A DNA stretch of 64,000 bases. It comes from S015-6 sp964384945. Lineage in GTDB: Bacteria > Desulfobacterota > DSWW01. The position numbers and the translations under genes were made by a program. Position 1 is the first letter of the stretch. Every line of letters starts with the position of its first letter. Positions 58,395 through 64,000 of the stretch are shown piece after piece. The notes below the pieces were generated by a model. It saw only the letters and a program-made list of their open reading frames with translations, made no database searches and was not told where the DNA came from. The DNA is taken from positions 124,001 through 188,000 of the forward strand of contig CAYLMK010000012.1 in the NCBI GenBank assembly GCA_964384945.1. Direction: 5' to 3'.

Positions 58395-59663
58395 ATGGAA
58401 AAAGACTCGGGACGGAAGAACAGGGCAGACCGCATCTCGGTGAATGCGGACGGTTCCCTTCGGGTGCCGAATCGGCCGATCATCCCTTACATCCAGGGGG
58501 ACGGGACCGGTGTGGATATATGGCCCGCAGGGCAGCGGGTCATGGACGAGGCCGTCGCGAAGGCCTACAAGGGACGACGGTCGATCGAGTGGCATCGGAT
58601 CTATGCGGGGGAAGAGGCCATGAAGCGGTTCGGAACGCCCTTGCCGGACAGCACCCTGCGGGCCTTGCGATCCCATCGCGTGGGCATCAAGGGTCCGCTC
58701 ACCACGCCGGTGGGGGGCGGCATCCGCAGCGTGAACGTCGCCCTCCGGCAGGCGCTCGACCTGTACGCTTGCGTCAGGCCGGTCTGCTACGTGCCCGGGG
58801 TTCCCTCGCCCATGCGCAACCCGGAACGGGTGGACATGGTGATCTTCCGGGAGAATACTGAGGATGTCTACGCAGGGATCGAGTGGCAGAAGGGGACGGA
58901 AGAGGCGAAGCGGGTGCTGCGTTTCCTGAACGAGGAGATGCTGGCCGGCACGGGCAAGAGGATTCGGGCCGACTCCGGCATCGGCGTGAAGCCGGTGAGC
59001 CGGCGCGGCACCCAGCGCATCGTACGAATGGCCATCGCGCACGCCCTGCGGGAAAGGCGCCCCAGCGTCACCCTCGTCCACAAGGGAAACATCATGAAAT
59101 ACACCGAAGGGGCCTTCCGGGAGTGGGGCTATGAACTGGCCAGGAAGGAATTCGGGGGGAAAGTCGTTTTCGAGGAGGAGGCAGGCAGCAAGGGCGGGAG
59201 GGGGAAAGGTGCCAGGCTCCTTCTGAAGGACCGGATCGCGGACGCCATGTTCCAGCAGGTTCTGCTCCGGCCCGAGGATTACGGCGTCATCTGCACGCTG
59301 AACCTGAACGGGGATTATCTCTCGGACGAGTGCGCGGCGTTGGTGGGAGGACTCGGGATGGCGCCGGGGGGCAATCTCGGGGACGGTCGGGCCCTGTTCG
59401 AGGCGACCCATGGGTCGGCCCCCCGTTACGCCGGGCAGGACAAGGTGAACCCCTCCAGCCTGATCCTTTCCGGTGTGAGCATGCTTGAATACCTGGGCTG
59501 GCGTGAGGCCGGGGGCCTCATTCGGGATGCGTTGACCAGGACCATACAGCAGCGTACCGTGACCTATGATCTCGAGCGCCAGATGCGGGCCGAGGGGCGG
59601 AAGGGTGTCAAGCTGCTTCGGTGTTCCGAATTTGCCGAGGCGATTTGCAGGAACATGAACTGA
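58395..59663 (+). CDS. icd: Isocitrate dehydrogenase (NADP type)
   Basis: A 422-residue decarboxylating dehydrogenase of the TCA cycle, with YIQGDGTGVDIWP near residue 33, the substrate-binding RENTEDVYAGIEW near 154 and HGSAPRYAGQDKVNPSS near 338 including the NADP-type Lys/Tyr region. The ATG at 58395 follows AAAGGATGGGATGCC; the long upstream frame overlaps aspS and is not used. It starts a run icd-mdh-sucC-sucD. Confidence 0.95.
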   Translation: MEKDSGRKNRADRISVNADGSLRVPNRPIIPYIQGDGTGVDIWPAGQRVMDEAVAKAYKGRRSIEWHRIYAGEEAMKRFGTPLPDSTLRALRSHRVGIKGPLTTPVGGGIRSVNVALRQALDLYACVRPVCYVPGVPSPMRNPERVDMVIFRENTEDVYAGIEWQKGTEEAKRVLRFLNEEMLAGTGKRIRADSGIGVKPVSRRGTQRIVRMAIAHALRERRPSVTLVHKGNIMKYTEGAFREWGYELARKEFGGKVVFEEEAGSKGGRGKGARLLLKDRIADAMFQQVLLRPEDYGVICTLNLNGDYLSDECAALVGGLGMAPGGNLGDGRALFEATHGSAPRYAGQDKVNPSSLILSGVSMLEYLGWREAGGLIRDALTRTIQQRTVTYDLERQMRAEGRKGVKLLRCSEFAEAICRNMN

Positions 59664-59680
59664 CGGAGGAGAATCCAGGG

Positions 59681-60610
59681 ATGCGAAGACCGAAGATTTC
59701 GATTATCGGAGCCGGAAACGTCGGAGCGACTTGCGCCCACTGGGCGGCCGTGAAGGAACTCGGGGACGTGGTGCTCTTCGACATCGTGCAGGACATGCCG
59801 CAGGGCAAGGCACTCGATCTGGCCGAAGCCGGACCCGTGGAGGGATTCGACGGAGCGTTCATCGGCACGAACGACTATGCGGACACCAAGGGCTCGGATG
59901 TGATCGTCATCACCTCCGGGATGCCGCGCAAGCCGGGCATGACCCGGGAAGACCTCTTCGAGGCCAACAAGAAGATCATCAGCCAGGTGGTCTCTTCCTG
60001 CTCGGAGCACTCCCCGGATGCTTACATTATCATGGTGACGAATCCGCTCGACACCATGACGTATCTTGCCAAGCACATCAGCAAGTTCCCGAAGCACCGG
60101 GTCATGGGGCAGGCGGGGGTGCTGGATGCATCGAGGTTTCGCACCTTCGTATCGATGGAGCTGGGGGTTTCGGTCGAGGACGTCCAGGCCCTGGTCATGG
60201 GCGGACATGGCGATACGATGGTCCCCCTGCCGCGGTACTGCACGGTTTCGGGGATTCCTTTGCAGGAACTCATGGCCGAGGACCGGATCCAGGCCCTGAT
60301 CGACCGCACCCGGGACGGGGGCGCCGAGATCGTGAAGCTCCTCAAGACCGGCAGCGCCTTCTACGCCCCGGCGGCCTCGGTCATCCAGATGGTTGAGGCG
60401 ATCGTCAGGGACAAGAAACGCGTCCTGTCCTGCTCGGCCTATCTGGAGGGCGAGTACGGCCTGAAGGGGATCTACTTCGGCGTGCCCTGCAAACTGGGCC
60501 GGGGCGGGGTCGAGCAGGTCATCGAGCTGTCTTTGACGGACAAGGAGCGGGAACTCGTGAAGGTCTCTGCGGAAGCAGTGGCCAAGAGCATTGCGTCTTT
60601 GAAGCTCTGA
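59681..60610 (+). CDS. mdh: Malate dehydrogenase (LDH-like)
   Basis: A 309-residue NAD-dependent malate dehydrogenase. GAGNVG is near residue 10, DLAEAGPVEGFD near 46, the substrate Arg in SGMPRKPGMTRED near 83 marks malate specificity, and the catalytic His is in GGHGDTMVP near 174. GGAGGAGAATCCAGGG precedes the ATG. 17 bases after icd. Confidence 0.95.
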   Translation: MRRPKISIIGAGNVGATCAHWAAVKELGDVVLFDIVQDMPQGKALDLAEAGPVEGFDGAFIGTNDYADTKGSDVIVITSGMPRKPGMTREDLFEANKKIISQVVSSCSEHSPDAYIIMVTNPLDTMTYLAKHISKFPKHRVMGQAGVLDASRFRTFVSMELGVSVEDVQALVMGGHGDTMVPLPRYCTVSGIPLQELMAEDRIQALIDRTRDGGAEIVKLLKTGSAFYAPAASVIQMVEAIVRDKKRVLSCSAYLEGEYGLKGIYFGVPCKLGRGGVEQVIELSLTDKERELVKVSAEAVAKSIASLKL

Positions 60611-60638
60611 GGGATGGGAGAAAGGAGACCGCGGCGAG

Positions 60639-61805
60639 ATGAACATTCACGAATACCAGGCAAAGGAGATTTTCCGCCGGTACGGGATCCCGGTTCCGGA
60701 CGGAAGGATGTGCATGCGGGGCGATTCGGTGCGCGATGCGGTCCGCCAACTGGGAGGGGATACCTGGGTGGTCAAGGCGCAGGTTCACGCGGGCGGCAGG
60801 GGGAAGGGGGGGGGGGTGCGGGTCGTCCGCTCCGCGGAGGAAGCGGAAAAGGCGGCCGATGAGATCCTCAGCCGGAGGCTGGTGACCGCGCAGACCGGCG
60901 GGGAGGGCCGCGAGGTCCGGAAGGTGCTGGTCGAGCAGGGTGTGAGGATCCAAAAGGAGCTCTACCTCAGCATGCTCGTGGACAGGGCTTCCAACGCGCC
61001 CACGATCATCTGCAGCGAGGCGGGCGGAATGGAGATCGAGCAGGTTGCGGCCAGGACCCCGGAGAAGATCCATCGGGAGACGATCGATCCGGCCCTGGGG
61101 CTGCGTATGTATCAGACACGTCGCATTTCGGAGGCGTTGGGGTTGAAGGGCCCGGCGTCCAAGCAGGCAGGCACGATGCTCGGGAGCCTCTACCGGCTGT
61201 TCCAGGAAAAGGATGCGTCCCTCCTGGAAATCAACCCGCTCGTCGTGACGGACAGCGGGGACCTGCTTGCATTGGATGCCAAGCTTCAGTTCGACGACAA
61301 CGCCCTGTTCCGCCACGAGGAGCTTGTTGCGCTCCGGGACATCGAGGAGGAGGACCCCCTGGAGGCGCAGGCTGCAGAGTCCAATCTGAGCTACATAAGG
61401 CTCGATGGGAATATCGGCTGCATGGTGAACGGGGCCGGCCTGGCGATGGCCACCATGGATCTCATCCAGTATGTGGGCGGGTCGCCGGCCAATTTCCTGG
61501 ACGTGGGGGGCGGCGCAAACGCTCAGTCGGTGGAGAAGGCGTTTCGGATCATCCTGGCGGACCGGCGGGTCAAGGCGATCCTGATCAATATCTTCGGCGG
61601 CATCGTGCGATGCGACCGTGTGGCGCAAGGGGTTTCCGAGGCGGCCGGCAAGGTGGATTTGAAGGTGCCCGTGGTTGTGCGCCTGGAAGGGACCAACGCG
61701 GAGGAGGCCCGCAAGATCCTGGCGGACTCCAGCATCGAATTTGTCGTGGCCCGCAACCTGAGGGAGGCCGCGGAGAAGGTCGTCTCCGCCCTGGGCGCCG
61801 CCTAG
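60639..61805 (+). CDS. sucC: Succinyl-CoA ligase beta subunit
   Basis: A 388-residue ATP-grasp subunit: MNIHEYQAKEIFRRYGIPVP, the nucleotide-binding VVKAQVHAGGRGKGGGVR near 45 and the C-terminal FGGIVRCDRVAQG near 322. With SucD it makes ATP or GTP from succinyl-CoA. A poly-G stretch at 60805-60820 lies within the gene. 28 bases after mdh. Confidence 0.95.
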   Translation: MNIHEYQAKEIFRRYGIPVPDGRMCMRGDSVRDAVRQLGGDTWVVKAQVHAGGRGKGGGVRVVRSAEEAEKAADEILSRRLVTAQTGGEGREVRKVLVEQGVRIQKELYLSMLVDRASNAPTIICSEAGGMEIEQVAARTPEKIHRETIDPALGLRMYQTRRISEALGLKGPASKQAGTMLGSLYRLFQEKDASLLEINPLVVTDSGDLLALDAKLQFDDNALFRHEELVALRDIEEEDPLEAQAAESNLSYIRLDGNIGCMVNGAGLAMATMDLIQYVGGSPANFLDVGGGANAQSVEKAFRIILADRRVKAILINIFGGIVRCDRVAQGVSEAAGKVDLKVPVVVRLEGTNAEEARKILADSSIEFVVARNLREAAEKVVSALGAA

Positions 61806-61859
61806 CCGGGGGCGGAACGGCGCGGGAGAAATCCGGAGAGACAGGAGCAAGAGGATAAC

Positions 61860-62741
61860 ATGGGAATTCTGGTTGACGAGACAACGCGTGTCGTGGTTCA
61901 GGGGATCACGGGCAGAGAAGGCTCCTTCCACGCAAAGGGATGCAAGGAGTATGGCACGCAGGTGGTGGCGGGCGTGACACCCGGCAAGGGAGGGCAGGAA
62001 CACGAGGGCGTGCCGGTCTTCGACAGCGTCGCACAGGCGGTCGACCGGGAGGGGGCGAACACCTCGCTCATCTTCGTCCCTCCCCCGTTTGCCGCGGACG
62101 CGATCCTGGAAGCCGCCGATGCGGGCATTCGGCTCATTGTCTGTATCACCGAGGGCATCCCGGTTCGCGATATGATCCCGGTCTATCATGCCTTGCAGAG
62201 GAAATCGGTGAAGCTCATCGGCCCGAACTGCCCCGGCGTGATCACGCCGGGCAAGGCCAAGGTGGGCATCATGCCGGGGTTTATCCATCTGCCCGGGTGC
62301 GTGGGCGTGGTCTCCAGAAGCGGGACCTTGACCTACGAGGCCGTCAAGCAGCTCACGGACCTCGGACTGGGGCAGTCCACATGCATCGGCATCGGAGGGG
62401 ACCCGATCATCGGGCTGCGGTTTGTCGATTTGCTGAAGCTCTTCGCCGAAGACGTGCAGACCGAAGCGGTCCTCCTGATCGGCGAGATCGGCGGCACGGC
62501 GGAGGATGAGGCCGCCCGCTACGTGATGGAAAGCCGGTATCCGAAGCCGGTCATCGGGTTCGTGGCAGGCAAGACGGCGCCCCCGGGAAGAAGGATGGGC
62601 CATGCCGGGGCGATCGTATCCGGCGGGAGGGGCACGGCGGCCGAGAAGCAGAAGGTCATGGAGCAGGCCGGCCTGGCGGTCTGCCCCAGCCCGGATGCGA
62701 TCGGAACGACGGTTCAAAAGGCTCTTGCATCCGCGGCGTGA
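61860..62741 (+). CDS. sucD: Succinyl-CoA ligase alpha subunit
   Basis: A 293-residue CoA-binding subunit with VQGITGREGSFHAK near 14, IGPNCPGVITPG near 120 and the phosphorylated His 248 in GRRMGHAGAI. It follows sucC by 54 bases and completes the TCA run. Confidence 0.95.
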   Translation: MGILVDETTRVVVQGITGREGSFHAKGCKEYGTQVVAGVTPGKGGQEHEGVPVFDSVAQAVDREGANTSLIFVPPPFAADAILEAADAGIRLIVCITEGIPVRDMIPVYHALQRKSVKLIGPNCPGVITPGKAKVGIMPGFIHLPGCVGVVSRSGTLTYEAVKQLTDLGLGQSTCIGIGGDPIIGLRFVDLLKLFAEDVQTEAVLLIGEIGGTAEDEAARYVMESRYPKPVIGFVAGKTAPPGRRMGHAGAIVSGGRGTAAEKQKVMEQAGLAVCPSPDAIGTTVQKALASAA

Positions 62742-62783
62742 CCCGGCGCCTCCGGTGCCGTTGCGGCGCACCAAGGCGGTTCC

Positions 62784-63809
62784 ATGAAAGAAGACTTTCT
62801 ATCACTGGAACTCCCGGAACTCGAGGGAAGAATTCACGCACTGGGCCAACCCCGCTATCGCGCCCGTCAGGTTTTTTCCTGGATGCACGCAAGAGGCGTC
62901 TTCCGGGCCGAGCAGATGAAGAACCTGCCGGCGGAAATGCGGGACCGCATTGCGCCTTTCCTCCACCCCCTTCCTGTAACTCTCGAGCATACGGTGAAGG
63001 CCGAGGACGGCACGCGGAAGTTCCGCTTCCGCCTCCGGGACGGCGAGGGGATCGAGTCGGTCCTGATCCCGGAAGCGAAGCGGACGACGCTTTGCGTCTC
63101 GACCCAGGCGGGGTGCGGCCTGGGCTGCCTGTTCTGCCGTACCGGACGAATGGGATTGCGACGGAACCTGGGGGCGGAGGAGATCCTCGGCCAGTTTTAC
63201 GCGATCCGCGCCATGGCGGGAAATGCGCAGATCATCACGCATGTGGTCTTCATGGGGATGGGCGAGCCGCTGGCGAACCCGGACTCCACACGTCGCGCCC
63301 TGAAGATCCTGACCCATCCCCTGGGCTGCGGTCTGTCGACGAGGAGGCTGACGGTCTCGACGGTGGGGCTTCCGAAGCCCCTCGAGGAGATTTTCCTCGA
63401 AATTCCCGTCTCGATCACCCTTTCCTTGAACGCCGCGGATGACGAGACCCGCTCCCGTCTGATGCCGATCAATCGGAAGCACCCGATCGGAGAGGTTCTG
63501 GGCACCCTGAGGCGGATGCCGCTTGCACCCCGCAGACGTTTTACGATCGCCTATGTGCTCATCGGCGGTGTGAACGACAGCCTGCGGGATGCCCGCAAGC
63601 TTGTTCGGATTCTTCACGGGCTCCGCTGCAAGGTCAACCTGATCCCTTTCAACCCTTTCCCGGGGACCGAACTGAAAAGGCCGAGGCAGGAGGATGCGGC
63701 CGCCTTCCAGGAGTTTTTGCGCTCCAAGGGGCTCTCGGCCCACATTCGCTGGAGCCGGGGAGGGGATGTGCTGGCTGCTTGCGGGCAACTGTCCGGAGAG
63801 GCTCTGTGA
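62784..63809 (+). CDS. rlmN: 23S rRNA (adenine-C2) methyltransferase
   Basis: A 341-residue radical SAM enzyme that methylates A2503 of 23S rRNA and A37 of some tRNAs. The cluster motif CGLGCLFC is near residue 112, GMGEPLANPD near 155 and the late catalytic Cys in VLAACGQLSGE near 331. Length is normal. It lies 42 bases after sucD. Confidence 0.95.
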   Translation: MKEDFLSLELPELEGRIHALGQPRYRARQVFSWMHARGVFRAEQMKNLPAEMRDRIAPFLHPLPVTLEHTVKAEDGTRKFRFRLRDGEGIESVLIPEAKRTTLCVSTQAGCGLGCLFCRTGRMGLRRNLGAEEILGQFYAIRAMAGNAQIITHVVFMGMGEPLANPDSTRRALKILTHPLGCGLSTRRLTVSTVGLPKPLEEIFLEIPVSITLSLNAADDETRSRLMPINRKHPIGEVLGTLRRMPLAPRRRFTIAYVLIGGVNDSLRDARKLVRILHGLRCKVNLIPFNPFPGTELKRPRQEDAAAFQEFLRSKGLSAHIRWSRGGDVLAACGQLSGEAL

Positions 63810-63931
63810 TTTGGCGTGAAACCCGGGTAGAATCTGAGCAAATCGACCCTTCCGGCCGATGAAGGGCTGCGGCCTGCGTGGGTTGGGCAACGACCCTCGC
63901 TCGTCGCTGTGAAGGTTCCGGGTGAGAGGAT

Positions 63932-64000
63932 ATGTCTTTCGGCTCGCGCTCTTTTTCGCAGATCCTTCAGCGGTGGAAGGGACGGGAATCCGATCCCGCC
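63932..64000 (+). CDS. Start of a gene cut by the window edge
   Basis: An ATG at 63932 preceded by GGTGAGAGGAT opens a frame of 23 codons (MSFGSRSFSQILQRWKGRE...) to the end of the window. The product cannot be identified. The 120-base gap after rlmN holds CCCTTC...GAAGGG, a weak hairpin without a T-run. Confidence 0.35.
   Translation, partial: MSFGSRSFSQILQRWKGRESDPA

Overview
The window is high-G+C, gene-dense bacterial DNA from a Gram-negative organism. The outer membrane is implied by a lipid A deacylase-like protein, a DUF1329 protein and lipoproteins. The gene repertoire (BKACE enzyme, indolepyruvate:ferredoxin oxidoreductase with a FrhB-type subunit, an orphan 2-hydroxyacyl-CoA dehydratase activator, CarD, MopE-like Cys/Asp motifs) fits an anaerobic or microaerophilic member of the former Deltaproteobacteria (Desulfobacterota/Myxococcota side). 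This placement is inference from gene content only. No rRNA or tRNA gene was seen.

Layout. 1-10 kb: BKACE fragment, class II aldolase, RNase Z-like hydrolase, trpS, zinc-ribbon protein, long-chain acyl-CoA ligase, flavodoxin, an unrecognised anchored helical protein, trpD and argC. 10.1-24.3 kb (minus strand): an unusually tight gene cluster described below. 24.5-36.6 kb: flavin monooxygenase, RecD2 helicase, secreted VCBS/MopE protein, DUF1329 protein, CoA-ligase alpha-type protein with a membrane partner, threonine aldolase and a PHP-domain lipoprotein. 36.6-43 kb: FrhB-IorA-IorB operon, LpxR-like protein, YbgC thioesterase, dehydratase activator. 43-56 kb: carD, cysS, uvrB, uvrC, acyl-CoA dehydrogenase, HU, comEC and an ABC-2 transporter. 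56-64 kb: aspS, then the TCA run icd-mdh-sucC-sucD, rlmN, and the start of another gene.

The cluster. From a near-consensus sigma70 promoter at 24388-24417, genes run leftwards: a geranylgeranyl-reductase-type flavoprotein, a B12-type radical SAM enzyme, then after a 317-base gap a polyprenyl diphosphate synthase, a lipoprotein, two further radical SAM enzymes (one SPASM type), two paralogous proteins that join a class I isoprenoid-synthase-like domain to an alpha/alpha-toroid domain with a QW motif, seven different small Cys-rich peptides, and a PqqD-like/M50 protease fusion. Most junctions overlap (ATGA or GTGA). The seven peptides differ in their cores but share one leader motif of the form ELExRLExQ, and three share CxCDGxxC. 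I read this as a multi-precursor RiPP pathway in which Cys-rich peptides are crosslinked by radical SAM chemistry and possibly prenylated by the isoprenoid-synthase-like proteins. The known precedent for that fold acting on a peptide is ComQ/ComX. The reductase would saturate the prenyl chain. This combination is the most likely undescribed system in the window.

Other points of note: two copies of a TTGGCTATTAGCT-type inverted repeat (47.6 and 55.1 kb), several convergent gene ends that overlap, and a perfect sigma70 promoter ahead of the VCBS/MopE gene.
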